Program-made: the position numbers and the translations under genes
NCBI RefSeq assembly: GCF_016919065.1
Contig: NZ_JAFFQA010000012.1
Span: 1-64,000 of the forward strand
DNA: 64,000 nt
From: Desulfobulbus rhabdoformis
Lineage (GTDB): Bacteria; Desulfobacterota; Desulfobulbia; Desulfobulbales; Desulfobulbaceae
Direction: 5' to 3'
Part shown: in pieces, positions 26,866 through 35,717 of the stretch
Position numbering within the stretch: position 1 is the stretch's first letter
Layout: every line of letters starts with the position of its first letter
The notes under the pieces: model-generated
Told to the model about the DNA's origin: nothing
The model's database searches: none
What the model saw: the letters and a program-made list of their open reading frames with translations, nothing else

Positions 26866-27588
26866 ATGGAACATCCGATATTATTTATTTCATTAATTCT
26901 TGAGGCGTTAGGGCTGCCGGTACCCCATACACCGGTTGGAGCTACCCTCCTGGAAAAGATCTGTGAACCCTATATGACCTATACATGGATGGTCATGGCG
27001 TTTCTGATCATCGTTCCCAAGTTGACCATGGGCAAGTTGGAAATGGTCCCGGGGAGCGGGCAGAACTTCTGGGAAGTAACCGTGGGCGGCGTAATGGACT
27101 TCTGCACCGAGAACCTTGGTGAGAAAGGTGCGAAAATGCTGTTTCCCATGATGGCAACTTTCTTTTTCTACATCGTTATCGCCAACATGATCGGTTTGAT
27201 TCCCGGTTTCATGTCTCCGACCTCCAGCTTGAATATTACCCTGGCGATGACCATTATCGTCTGGTTGACCCACCACTTCCTGGGGTTCAAATATCACGGA
27301 TTCAAGTACTACAAACATTTCATGGGGCCGAGCCCGGTACTGGCACCGTTCATGTTCCTGCTTGAGGTTATCAGTAACTTTGCCCGTCTGATTTCACTCT
27401 CCATGCGTCTTTTTGGTAACATCCTTGCCAAAGAGGTTCTGCTTGGTGTTCTGTTCATGCTGGCCGGTGCATTCTTTGCGCCGTTGCCAATCCTCTGCCT
27501 GGGTGTGCTGGTTTCCCTGATTCAGGCGGTGGTTTTTGTTCTGCTGGCCCTGCTTTACTGCGCAGGTTCCATGGAACACGCCCATTAA
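26866..27588 (+). CDS. atpB: F0F1 ATP synthase subunit a
   Basis: Membrane stator subunit forming the two half-channels next to the c-ring. 240 residues, about five membrane helices. The essential arginine is in SLSMRLFGNILAKE; other family marks are FFFYIVIANMIGLIPGF near the middle and LIQAVVFVLLALLYCAG at the end. The start has GAGGAGAG upstream, 15 bases after atpI. The F1 genes and the b subunits are not in the window, which fits a split atp locus. Confidence 0.96.
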   Translation: MEHPILFISLILEALGLPVPHTPVGATLLEKICEPYMTYTWMVMAFLIIVPKLTMGKLEMVPGSGQNFWEVTVGGVMDFCTENLGEKGAKMLFPMMATFFFYIVIANMIGLIPGFMSPTSSLNITLAMTIIVWLTHHFLGFKYHGFKYYKHFMGPSPVLAPFMFLLEVISNFARLISLSMRLFGNILAKEVLLGVLFMLAGAFFAPLPILCLGVLVSLIQAVVFVLLALLYCAGSMEHAH

Positions 27589-27661
27589 TTTGCTTATAAA
27601 GTTCCGTTCCAACGGAGAAGAAGGCCAACATATAAACTAAAGTAGTACGGAGGACACAAAA

Positions 27662-27922
27662 ATGAATACAATTACTTTCGGTCTGATTTGTATCGGCGCA
27701 GCTCTTTCCATCGGTCTGGCCGGTTTCGGTGCAGGTATCGGTATGGGTAACGGTCTGCGTGGCGCTTGTGACGGTGTTGCTCGCAACCCGGAAGCAAAAG
27801 GTGCTATCACCACCACCATGATCCTTGGTATGGCCCTTTGTGAGTCCATCGCCATTTATGGTCTGGTTATCGCTTTTATTCTGCTCTACGCAAACCCCTT
27901 CAAGGCTGCGCTCGGACTGTAA
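27662..27922 (+). CDS. atpE: F0F1 ATP synthase subunit c
   Basis: Proteolipid of the rotor ring. 86 residues, two helices joined by the polar loop ARNPEAKG. The ion-binding helix reads MALCESIAIYGLVIAF, with the key Glu followed by Ser and with the Tyr four residues on, as in Na+-type rings. The first-helix Gln of Na+-type rings (GVGQG) is Met here (GIGMG). Very biased codon use, as for dsrAB. ACGGAGGA before the start; terminator directly after. Confidence 0.96.
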   Translation: MNTITFGLICIGAALSIGLAGFGAGIGMGNGLRGACDGVARNPEAKGAITTTMILGMALCESIAIYGLVIAFILLYANPFKAALGL

Positions 27923-27950
27923 TAAAAAGTCGTTAGGGATTTATCCCTGT

Positions 27951-27986
27951 AAAGGGCTGCGGTTCTATGCCGCAGCCCTTTTTTTA
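27951..27986 (+). terminator. Terminator after atpE
   Basis: AAAGGGCTGCGG / CCGCAGCCCTTT stem with 7-base loop TTCTATG and a T7 tail. Textbook rho-independent form. Confidence 0.92.
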
Positions 27987-27999
27987 TTGGTGCTGCTCT

Positions 28000-28710
28000 A
28001 TGGATGATGTCCTCATTTCACCACGCCGCGAAAAAAATGAGCCCATGTTGCCGCCGACCGGTCTTCTCCTTCCCAACCCTTCCGAGCAGGCAACAATCCC
28101 CGGCCTTGTCAAAGAATATGGCTTGAAACGTCAATTTTTCTTTAACTCCCAACTCTTTTATAACGATCAGTTTTTTCTGGCAGGACCTGCTGTCGGTGCT
28201 CCCATGGCTGCCATCTGCCTGGAAAAACTCATTGCCCTTGGAGCACGTAGGATTGTAGTCTATGGATGGTGCGGGGCGCTCTCCCCAAAGCTTCGCATTG
28301 GAGAGCTCTTCCTCCCCGAATTCGGGCTCAGTGAAGAGGGAACGTCTTCCCATTACCCCACAAAGCATACCACTGATCCGCTCCTGCGACATCGGCTGCA
28401 GGCTCTACTTGAAAAGGCGCAATACAGCCCGAAAACGGGAGGGGTCTGGACAACTGATGCCCTGTATCGTGAAACACGCCGTAAGGTGCATGAGTACCCA
28501 GAACAGGGGGTGTTCGCCGTTGATATGGAATACACAGCCCTGGAAGCAGTCGCCAGGTATCGTCAGGTGCTGCTGGGGAGTGTCTTTCTCGTCTCCGATG
28601 AACTCTTTGGCGATACCTGGGAGGCAGGCTACCGGCGAAAATCCTTCCGCAGTTTTTCCCGGCAGGTCCTGTCACTGCTTGTTTCCTCCGTCCATAAAGG
28701 TACACTCTGA
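28000..28710 (+). CDS. Nucleoside phosphorylase-family protein
   Basis: 236 residues from the ATG at 28000. Pattern of the PNP/UDP phosphorylase fold: FFLAGPAVGAPMAAICLEKL, ARRIVVYGWCGALS (phosphate/ribose site), TTDALYRET and FAVDMEYTALEAVARYR, whose Met-Glu binds ribose. Substrate base uncertain. The start is only 14 bases after the atpE terminator and has no clear ribosome site; Met at 28045 is an alternative. Its TGA overlaps the ATG of rimO. Confidence 0.82.
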   Translation: MDDVLISPRREKNEPMLPPTGLLLPNPSEQATIPGLVKEYGLKRQFFFNSQLFYNDQFFLAGPAVGAPMAAICLEKLIALGARRIVVYGWCGALSPKLRIGELFLPEFGLSEEGTSSHYPTKHTTDPLLRHRLQALLEKAQYSPKTGGVWTTDALYRETRRKVHEYPEQGVFAVDMEYTALEAVARYRQVLLGSVFLVSDELFGDTWEAGYRRKSFRSFSRQVLSLLVSSVHKGTL

Positions 28711-30068
28711 TGAATAATGTCTTTATAGTCAGTCTTGGCTGCCCCAAGAATCTGGTTGATACCGAGGTGATGCTTGCCTCACTTGAGCATGCCGGCTACA
28801 TCCTGACCGATACGCCAGAGGAGGCCGAGGTGATTGTGGTCAATACCTGTGGCTTCATTCAGCCTGCAGTCGAAGAAGCCGTTGATACCATACTGGAAAT
28901 GGCAGAGTACAAAGAGGCAAAGCCAGGAACCCGGCTCGTTGTCACCGGCTGCATGGTCCAGCGTTACGGTACAGCTCTTCTGGAGGAGCTACCTGAGGTC
29001 GACCTCTTCATCGGGCTGGACGACTTCCCTGGCATCGACAGGCTGCTTGCTGAAGAAACGAACGGCCCCCGCCTTATTACCGCGCCAGGTGCGGCAAACT
29101 TTTTGATGGACAGCAGCTATGCGCGGAGCATAAGCACTCCTTTTTTTCGATCCTTTCTTAAAATTACCGAAGGCTGCGATAATCGCTGCACCTATTGCAT
29201 GATTCCCTCCATTCGTGGGCCACTGAGGAGTAGGGAGATTGCTGACCTGGTAAGGGAGGCTCAGGCGCTAGAACAGACAGGAGTCCGGGAGCTGTGTCTG
29301 ATCGCACAGGATCTGACCGCCTACGGAACAGACTTACAGAATGGGGAAACCCTGGTTCGACTGCTTGAAGCCTTACTCAGCGAGACCTCGATACCCTGGT
29401 TGCGTCTGCTCTATGCCTACCCTTCAGGAGTGAGCGATGAGCTGCTGCAGCTCATGGCCGAAAATGCACGCATTCTTCCCTACCTGGATGTGCCCTTTCA
29501 GCATGTAAGCGATTCGGTCCTGCAAAATATGAATCGTCCCTATGGCACCGCATTGCTTGATGGTTTAATCACCCGTATCCGCAGCTATCTTCCTGACTGC
29601 GTGCTGAGAACGACTCTCATGGTCGGTTTTCCCGGAGAAACCAAGGAGGATGTCGAGATCATGCTGGAGGCGCTTAAGCGCTGGCAGCTGGACCATGTCG
29701 GTGTTTTTCAATATCAGGACGAAGAGGGGAGTGCGGCCGCACTCCTGCCTGGAAAGATTGAAGACCAGGAAAAAGCCGTTCGATATGAGCAGGTTATGTC
29801 GATTCAGGCTGATATCAGCAGAGAACGATTGCAGCGCTATGTCGTCAGGATAGAGCCTGTTCTGGTGGAAGGGATCAGTGAGGAGAGCGAGCTTCTGCTT
29901 GAAGGAAGAACCCGTTATCAGGCCCCGGATATAGACGGGTGTGTCTATATTACCTCAGGGCAGTTTAACCCCGGTGACATTGTGGAGCTTCGTATCACCG
30001 AGGCGCATACCTATGATCTCGTTGCTGAAGAAGTCGATCTGCTGGAAGATGAGGAAAATGGCGGATGA
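28710..30068 (+). CDS. rimO: Ribosomal protein S12 methylthiotransferase RimO
   Basis: Radical SAM enzyme that adds a methylthio group to an aspartate of ribosomal protein S12. 452 residues. N-terminal UPF0004 domain with SLGCPKNLVDTEVM, NTCGFIQPA and VVTGCMVQRYG gives the second cluster's three cysteines; the radical SAM motif is EGCDNRCTYCMIPSIRG (near residue 155); a C-terminal TRAM domain follows. GCPKNLVDTE separates RimO from MiaB. Start overlaps the previous stop (TGATG). Confidence 0.96.
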   Translation: MNNVFIVSLGCPKNLVDTEVMLASLEHAGYILTDTPEEAEVIVVNTCGFIQPAVEEAVDTILEMAEYKEAKPGTRLVVTGCMVQRYGTALLEELPEVDLFIGLDDFPGIDRLLAEETNGPRLITAPGAANFLMDSSYARSISTPFFRSFLKITEGCDNRCTYCMIPSIRGPLRSREIADLVREAQALEQTGVRELCLIAQDLTAYGTDLQNGETLVRLLEALLSETSIPWLRLLYAYPSGVSDELLQLMAENARILPYLDVPFQHVSDSVLQNMNRPYGTALLDGLITRIRSYLPDCVLRTTLMVGFPGETKEDVEIMLEALKRWQLDHVGVFQYQDEEGSAAALLPGKIEDQEKAVRYEQVMSIQADISRERLQRYVVRIEPVLVEGISEESELLLEGRTRYQAPDIDGCVYITSGQFNPGDIVELRITEAHTYDLVAEEVDLLEDEENGG

Positions 30069-30070
30069 AC

Positions 30071-30355
30071 TCATCCGCCTTGACGATTCACCTGTTCGCG
30101 AAGGTCCTTTCCGACCTTGAAGAAGGGAAGTTTTTTCGGCTTAACCTGAATTTTCTCCCCGGTCTTGGGATTACGCCCTGTGTACGAGGAGTATTCTTTG
30201 ACGACAAAGCTGCCAAATCCACGAATTTCTATAGATTCCCCTCGGGCAAGAGCATCGCTCATCGTCTCGATAATGGTGTTGGTTATCGAGGAGGCCTCAC
30301 GAATTGGAATATTCATCGCTTCGGCCAGGGCTTCAATTAACTCGGATTTGTTCAT
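30071..30355 (-). CDS. HU/IHF-family DNA-bending protein (IHF-like)
   Basis: 94 residues. MNKSELIEALAEAMNI, then the family signature with IEIRGFGSFVVKEYSSY and the DNA-inserting arm TGRNPKTGEKIQV. The KPKKLPFFKVGKDLR tail suits an IHF subunit; alpha versus beta cannot be settled. The ATG at 30355 follows GGAGAGACAGGT. Convergent with rimO with only 2 bases between stops. Repeat A3 sits about 40 bases upstream of the start. Confidence 0.92.
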   Translation of the reverse strand: MNKSELIEALAEAMNIPIREASSITNTIIETMSDALARGESIEIRGFGSFVVKEYSSYTGRNPKTGEKIQVKPKKLPFFKVGKDLREQVNRQGG

Positions 30356-30395
30356 ACCTGTCTCTCCCCGCAAGCTCCACTAAGAATTGACTGAA

Positions 30396-30535
30396 GGGAA
30401 TCTTGGATAATTGCTTTTTCTACCAATTTCTGCGTCATGTTTAAAATTTTATCCTCGGAATATCAATTATATGCCTGTGTAAAATTTTTTACAATCCTTG
30501 ACCTTGATTGAAAAATCTAATTATTCAAGATACCC
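30396..30535 (+). mobile_element. Family A MITE-like repeat, copy A3
   Basis: 140 bases, ends GGGAATCTTGGATAATT and AATTATTCAAGATACCC; direct repeats TGAA at 30392-30395 and 30536-30539. Contains the AAAATTTTATCC...GTAAAATTTT mirror pair and no GAGGTAAGCG module. It lies in the upstream region of the IHF-like gene. Confidence 0.85.
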
Positions 30536-30618
30536 TGAAAAAGGTTCGGTTCCTCACCTGAAAGATGGTGCATATGTGCCATCGGTAAAAAGAACTGCTT
30601 TCAGGAGGCTGTTGAAAT

Positions 30619-31362
30619 TTAAGCAAGTATGTTTTTGATTGTAAAGGGTATTTTCTGTGAAAATATTTTTTTTAGATCGTTTATGGTCAAAATTCGGTAT
30701 TTTCCCCTAGCCAGGCTGCCTAAACGGAGCTTCCCGTAGGCCGTTCGTTTGAGATGAATGACCCGGTGATCGATAGCCTGAAACATTTTACGCACTTGCC
30801 GTTTTTTTCCCTCGTGGATAATCACCTCAACAAGGCTCTGGTTTTTGTCTCGTTTCAACACCCGTATCTGGGCCGGTCGGGTACGAACACCATCAATCTC
30901 AATGCCGCGTTCAAGCCGACCAAGTTCCTTTGCTGAAGGAAATCCCGCTACCCAGGCCTCATAGGTCTTTTTAACCTCATAACGCGGATGGAGAATGGTG
31001 TTGCCCAGTTCTCCGTCGTTGGTCATCAAAAGGGCACCCTCGGTATCCAGATCAAGCCGCCCCACCGGAAAGAGACGTTCTGGGAAATCCTGCAACAGAT
31101 CTGAAACAATGGGACGTCCCTGCGGGTCTGCGAGGGTCGTCACGTAGCCAGCTGGTTTGTTCAACAGCACATAGACCTTGTGCTCAAATGTAAGCGGTTT
31201 TCCGTCAAAGGTGATGGTATCTTTTGCCGGGTCAGCCTTGAAACCAAGCTCTGTTATGGGGCGCCCGTTCACCGTGATACGACCATCTCGAATAAGTTGC
31301 TCCGAACCACGGCGGGAGGCGATACCGGCCTTGGCCAGTATTTTTTGCAAACGTTCTTCCAT
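30619..31362 (-). CDS. rluB: 23S rRNA pseudouridine synthase, RluB/RsuA family
   Basis: 247 residues. N-terminal S4 RNA-binding domain (LQKILAKAGIASRRGSEQLI, GRITVNGRPI), then the synthase core with the catalytic Asp in GRLDLDTEGALLMTNDGEL and TYEAWVAG, and KRQVRKMFQAIDHRVIHLKR. Closest in layout to RluB (23S U2605). Last gene of the long minus-strand group, 29 bases after ubiD. Confidence 0.92.
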   Translation of the reverse strand: MEERLQKILAKAGIASRRGSEQLIRDGRITVNGRPITELGFKADPAKDTITFDGKPLTFEHKVYVLLNKPAGYVTTLADPQGRPIVSDLLQDFPERLFPVGRLDLDTEGALLMTNDGELGNTILHPRYEVKKTYEAWVAGFPSAKELGRLERGIEIDGVRTRPAQIRVLKRDKNQSLVEVIIHEGKKRQVRKMFQAIDHRVIHLKRTAYGKLRLGSLARGKYRILTINDLKKIFSQKIPFTIKNILA

Positions 31363-31391
31363 TACTCCATCTCTAAGCCTTTGAGGCTGTC

Positions 31392-33164
31392 TTATCCCCA
31401 GTACTGCCGCGGCAGCATAGTGGTGATCTTTTCGTCCACCAGTGCCTTAGTAGCAGGATCGACCTCAAGCACGTCCGTGTACCAGGGTTTCATGCGGCAG
31501 TCAAAAACGATGGGCGGCTCAAGGCCCACATGAAAGCGGTGCAGTGTCTGTGTATTGCCGTGGATGTCGTTTGCCGGCTCAAAACGGGTGAAAAAGGTCC
31601 AGAGAAACTCCTGGAGAGAACAGGTTGCCTCACTGGTTGAATCGACCAGGAGAATGACCGGCCACTGGCGGATCCCTTCAAATTGGGCCAGTTTCTCAGC
31701 CAGTTTCGGATCCTGCTCGTAGGTGTTTCCTTCGACAACCAAGGTGCCAGGGAGGTAGGGATTGGGGCGGATGCAGCCCTCAGGAAGCGAGCCCGTGAAT
31801 TCTCTGGGGAGCTCACGGACCTTCTCGCCGAGACCGAGCATCATCGCCTTGGAACCTTTGTTCACCGAGGGGCCGGTATAGTCAAGCGTATCCTGGGAAA
31901 CATTGGCAAAAACAAAGAGGTCTCGATCCCAGTGAATGCGCTCAAGAATGTGCTGCCAGAGCCGGGGGAAATCTTCGACATTGAGTTCACCGTCGGTCAC
32001 CAGAAGAAATTTGGTGAGCGAAAGCTGTCCTTCGCCGAGAACCCGCAGGCCCGCAGCAAAGGCCTCGCGTGGATAGCGATCGGCTACGCGGGCGGCGGCC
32101 AGACAGTGGAAGCCAGTCTCACCAAAGGTCTTGAGTTGGAGTACGCCCTTCATTACCAGGGGAAAGAGCGGCGAAAGCAGTTCCTGGAGAAAATCCCCAA
32201 TGAAAAAATCTTCCTGTCTGGGGCGTCCCACAACAGTCGCAGGGTAAATGGCATCTTTCCGGTGGTAGAGGTGCGTTGTCTGGAAAACAGGGTAATCGTG
32301 CTGCAGTGAGTTGTAGCCGTAATGATCGCCGAACGGCCCTTCAGGGCGACGAATATGCGGTTGTACCACTCCTTTAATGGCAAATTCGGCCTCTGCAACC
32401 AGCCGGTGTCCTCCATAGGGATCATCGGCCATGCGCAGCTTCTCCCCCTGGAGGAGCGAGGCCAGAATTAATTCCGGAATATTTTCCGGCAGGGGGGCAA
32501 TGGCCGAGAGCATGAGTGCAGGCGGGCCACCGATATAGAGGGTCATGGGTAATGACTGGTTCAGCTTTTCAGCCGCGTGATAATGGAACCCACCTCCCTT
32601 ATGGATCTGCCAGTGAATGCCGGTGGTGGTATCATCGTAGCGCTGAATACGGTACATCCCCAGGTTGTGGCCATGATCTACAGGGTGCTCAGTGTAGACC
32701 AGCGGCAGGGTCACAAAGGGACCACCATCGGAGTGCCAGGAGGTCAGCATGGGAAGCTCTGTCAAACGGGCAGGGCGCTGGCAGCATTCTAAAATGGGAG
32801 CCGTTTTGCTGGATTTCAGGCCTACTTTCAGCCCTTGGGTGAACAGGCCGCGCGCCTCCCACAGGCTCTTAACTGTTGGAGGCATGGAATGTTCGACCAT
32901 GTCCACGAGCCCTTGAACAAAATTGACCGGGCGTTTACCAAAAGCCATCTCCAGTCGATCGGCAGTCCCAAAAAGGTTGGTCACCACCGGGAATTGGGAG
33001 TTTTGTACATTGGTGAAGAGGAGGGCTGGCCCCCCCTGGGCAATGACCCGGCGATGAATTTCTGCAATCTCCAAATGGGGATCAACCGGCGTATCAATGG
33101 TTAAAAGCTGATTGTTTGCCTTAAGGAGATTGAGAAAACTACGCAAATTAACAAGCGGTGGCAT
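31392..33164 (-). CDS. UbiD-family decarboxylase (menaquinone type)
   Basis: Prenylated-FMN decarboxylase, 590 residues. Family marks: HRRVIAQGGPALLFTNV, GGPFVTLPLVYT, GMYRIQRYDDTTTGIHWQ (prFMN and metal site), EAEFAIKGVV (catalytic Glu) and EGPFGDHYGYNS. The length of about 600 is that of the UbiD proteins of Campylobacter-type organisms that use the futalosine route, which points to the last menaquinone decarboxylase (MqnL). That specific role is inference; other aromatic acids are possible. It needs a UbiX partner, not seen here. Confidence 0.88.
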   Translation of the reverse strand: MPPLVNLRSFLNLLKANNQLLTIDTPVDPHLEIAEIHRRVIAQGGPALLFTNVQNSQFPVVTNLFGTADRLEMAFGKRPVNFVQGLVDMVEHSMPPTVKSLWEARGLFTQGLKVGLKSSKTAPILECCQRPARLTELPMLTSWHSDGGPFVTLPLVYTEHPVDHGHNLGMYRIQRYDDTTTGIHWQIHKGGGFHYHAAEKLNQSLPMTLYIGGPPALMLSAIAPLPENIPELILASLLQGEKLRMADDPYGGHRLVAEAEFAIKGVVQPHIRRPEGPFGDHYGYNSLQHDYPVFQTTHLYHRKDAIYPATVVGRPRQEDFFIGDFLQELLSPLFPLVMKGVLQLKTFGETGFHCLAAARVADRYPREAFAAGLRVLGEGQLSLTKFLLVTDGELNVEDFPRLWQHILERIHWDRDLFVFANVSQDTLDYTGPSVNKGSKAMMLGLGEKVRELPREFTGSLPEGCIRPNPYLPGTLVVEGNTYEQDPKLAEKLAQFEGIRQWPVILLVDSTSEATCSLQEFLWTFFTRFEPANDIHGNTQTLHRFHVGLEPPIVFDCRMKPWYTDVLEVDPATKALVDEKITTMLPRQYWG

Positions 33165-33245
33165 GGGAGTAGGTGTCCTGTAGAGCTGGAGGGGCTGAAA
33201 TGATTGGGTTACTTAAGATCCCCTGGATTTCGTGCGCTGGACTGA

Positions 33246-33461
33246 TCAGTGATGGTGATGCTCTTCATGGAGAAAAAGGCTGTGGTACTCGTTCTCGCTG
33301 AGGTTGTTTTTCATGATAATGCCCAGCAGATCGACAACCTGATTGATCTCCTCTTCACTCATGCGGGGGATGAGGACCTTGGTCAGGCGTTCATCACTGA
33401 AATGTTGCAGAAATTCAGCAAGCGAGCGTTCATCTGTCTCGCGGTCGAGTCCAAAAAACAT
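33246..33461 (-). CDS. Small acidic protein ending in four histidines
   Basis: 71 residues, not recognised as a named family. Predicted all-helical: ERSLAEFLQHFSDERLTKVL, then RMSEEEINQVVDLLGIIMK and ENEYHSLFLHEEHHHH. The natural His-rich tail could bind metal. AAGGAAA precedes the start. It lies between yjbQ (26 bases) and ubiD (81 bases) in a tight run, which supports that it is real. Confidence 0.68.
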   Translation of the reverse strand: MFFGLDRETDERSLAEFLQHFSDERLTKVLIPRMSEEEINQVVDLLGIIMKNNLSENEYHSLFLHEEHHHH

Positions 33462-33486
33462 AATGTTTCCTTAATCAAGAGAAAGG

Positions 33487-33888
33487 TTATCCGGCAAGAA
33501 TTTTCCACCAGAGTTTGCGGCTTCGAGGCCCGTCAAATTCACTGAAAAAGACCCGCTGCCAGGTACCAAGCTGAAGTTGTCCCTGTTCGATAAAAATTTG
33601 AACAGAGGTTCCGGTCATGGCCGTCATCAGATGGGCCGGAGAATTGCCCTCTGCATGTCGGTAGAGGTAATTGGCAGGTACAATTTTTTGGAGCGCCCCT
33701 AAAAGATCGCGCTGCACATCTGGATCAGCCCCTTCGTTGATGAGCAGGCCAGCGGTTGTGTGCGGGTTATACACATAGAGCACACCGCTGTCTATGGCTT
33801 GTTCCCGCACAATCTTCTGTAACTCGGCGGTTACATCAATCATCTCCAACCGGGTATGGCTTGAGAGAGAAAAAGAACCGTTTGCCAT
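33487..33888 (-). CDS. yjbQ: YjbQ/UPF0047 family protein
   Basis: 133 residues. Conserved marks: YNPHTTAGLLINEGADPDV, NSPAHLMTAMTGTSVQIF and LGTWQRVFFSEFDGPR. The family has weak thiamine-phosphate synthase activity in E. coli; the true role is unclear. AAGGAGAGAG at the start; 12 bases after the lipoprotein gene. Confidence 0.93.
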   Translation of the reverse strand: MANGSFSLSSHTRLEMIDVTAELQKIVREQAIDSGVLYVYNPHTTAGLLINEGADPDVQRDLLGALQKIVPANYLYRHAEGNSPAHLMTAMTGTSVQIFIEQGQLQLGTWQRVFFSEFDGPRSRKLWWKILAG

Positions 33889-33900
33889 CAGCTCTCTCCT

Positions 33901-34341
33901 TTACTGCAACTGCCAGGATCCATACTCATCGCGGCAGGCGGTGCTGTAGGTTTTTTGCGGTTTGCCGTCGACTATGGCTTCAATCTCTGCACGGCGGCAA
34001 ATGCGGCTGGTGTTGGGGTTCTGGTAGGCTGGCTGGGGAGAAACCATGTACTGGTTGCCTGTATCCGGATTCACCCAGGCAGAACGCTGGTAGGAGACAC
34101 CACGCTCATAGGTGTGATTGAGCTGTTCGCGATCGTACTTATCCATCTCGTTACCGACGATATTACCCAGCATGGTGCCAACGGCGGCCCCGATGAGCGT
34201 TGCTCCTGTGTTGTGGCCAATGGCCTGACCAATCAGTGCCCCGGCCGCAGCTCCACCGAGCGCGCCAGTCTGTCCTTTGGTGGCGCAGGACGAGAGCGAA
34301 AAGAGAAAAACACAGGCAAGGACGATGCTCAGATACTTCAT
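33901..34341 (-). CDS. Glycine-zipper outer-membrane lipoprotein
   Basis: 146 residues. Signal peptide with lipobox SLSSC (Cys19), then a glycine zipper 2TM segment (GALGGAAAGALIGQAIGHN, GATLIGAAVGTMLGNIVG), then a C-terminal domain with VNPDTGNQYMVSPQPAYQ and ICRRAEIEAIVDGKPQ, which is the pattern of the RT0821/Lpp0805 or 17-kDa surface antigen group. The start overlaps the rmuC stop by 4 bases. Confidence 0.87.
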   Translation of the reverse strand: MKYLSIVLACVFLFSLSSCATKGQTGALGGAAAGALIGQAIGHNTGATLIGAAVGTMLGNIVGNEMDKYDREQLNHTYERGVSYQRSAWVNPDTGNQYMVSPQPAYQNPNTSRICRRAEIEAIVDGKPQKTYSTACRDEYGSWQLQ

Positions 34342-35714
34342 GATGTTTCTCCTGAGAGAGAAGAGGTGGATGAAAGGGAATCGGGCAGTTCTTTTGAGGC
34401 CTGTACTCCCAATTGTTTGAGAGCTTCCGCTCGGGAAACCAGGTTGCCCTGGCCCGTGGAAAGGCGATTCCTGGCCGTATGCCAGGACTGTTGTGCTTGG
34501 GTGAGACGAAAGCCTATCTCCTCAAATGCTTCAGCGAAACCAACAAATTTATCATAAAGATTCCCCGCTTGTTTGGCAATGACTAAACTGTTGCGGTTTT
34601 GTTCGTCAAGGCGCCAGAGATGGTGGATGGTGCGCAGAATGGCCAGCAGGGTTGAGGGGCTTGCCAGGATGACTTTTTTCTGCATGGAGGCCACCAAAAG
34701 CTCAGGGTCCTGTTCCACCGCAAGCTGGAAGGCGCCCTCAATGGGAATAAACAACAAGACAAAGTCCAGCGATCCCACCTCGCTGAGTTGCTGGTACTGT
34801 TTACCGGCAAGCAGACTGACCTGCTTTTTCACCGAATCCAGGTGTTGCTTGACAAAAATTGCCTTTTCCTTTTCGTCTTCGGTGTTATGGGCATCCTGAA
34901 AGGCTTTGAGCGAGACTTTGGCATCGATGATCACTGTCCGTTCGTCGGGAAGATGAACGATAACATCCGGGCGTAGGGCCGAACCATCCTGGCTGAGGTG
35001 ATGCACCTGAGTCTGGAACTCTTTGCCGCCTCTCAGTCCTGAGCTTTCCAGGAGTTTTGCCAGAATCATCTCTCCCCACTGCCCCTGGAGCTTGTTACTG
35101 CCCCGCAGGGCCTGGGTCAGGTTGGCGGCATCACTGCTGATCTGTTGGTTCAGCTCTTTGAGATGCTCGATCTCTTTGAGCATGGAAACACGGTCGCGTG
35201 AATCGCGGTCATAGATGTCTTCAACCTTGCTCTTAAAAGCAAGAATCTGGTCCTGGAAAGGGCGGAGCAGGTGGGTCAGGGTCGAGGTATGCTGCTGATT
35301 AAGCGATTCGCCTTTCTCCTGCAGTGCCTGACCGGCCAGGATCTGAAAATCCCGTTTGATCTGGGTTCGTGTTTCTTCAAGCAGAATTTCTCGCTCCTGC
35401 AACTGTTGCTGGAGTCCCCGGTAGGAAGTCTGTAGTGAGGCGTTTTCCGTCTCCAGCTGTCTGCACTCGCGAATGAGTAAATCATATTCATGGCGTACTT
35501 CATCGAGTTCGCGTCGGAGAATATCCGTCTCATCCTCGTAGCGTTCGAGTTTCAGGGCTAGGGTCAGCTGGCGCCGCTGGACCCGCATCTGCACGAGCAA
35601 AAGCAGGACAATGGCAAGAAGTAGACTGCACCCGACTCCCAGTCCAAAGGAGATCGGATCGATCTGATCAAAAGGGGGCGGGAGCGGGGGCAGGGTAAAG
35701 AGTACTGATTCCAC
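34338..35714 (-). CDS. rmuC: DNA recombination protein RmuC
   Basis: 458 residues. One N-terminal membrane helix (FGLGVGCSLLLAIVLLLLVQ), a long coiled coil (about 40-180), then the RmuC nuclease-like domain: GQWGEMILAKLLESSGL, RPDVIVHLPDERTVIIDAKV and LDFVLLFIPIEGAF. Limits inversions and rearrangements in E. coli. Start is GTG, 3 bases after the cbpM stop. Confidence 0.93.
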   Translation of the reverse strand: MESVLFTLPPLPPPFDQIDPISFGLGVGCSLLLAIVLLLLVQMRVQRRQLTLALKLERYEDETDILRRELDEVRHEYDLLIRECRQLETENASLQTSYRGLQQQLQEREILLEETRTQIKRDFQILAGQALQEKGESLNQQHTSTLTHLLRPFQDQILAFKSKVEDIYDRDSRDRVSMLKEIEHLKELNQQISSDAANLTQALRGSNKLQGQWGEMILAKLLESSGLRGGKEFQTQVHHLSQDGSALRPDVIVHLPDERTVIIDAKVSLKAFQDAHNTEDEKEKAIFVKQHLDSVKKQVSLLAGKQYQQLSEVGSLDFVLLFIPIEGAFQLAVEQDPELLVASMQKKVILASPSTLLAILRTIHHLWRLDEQNRNSLVIAKQAGNLYDKFVGFAEAFEEIGFRLTQAQQSWHTARNRLSTGQGNLVSRAEALKQLGVQASKELPDSLSSTSSLSGETS

Positions 35715-35717
35715 GCT

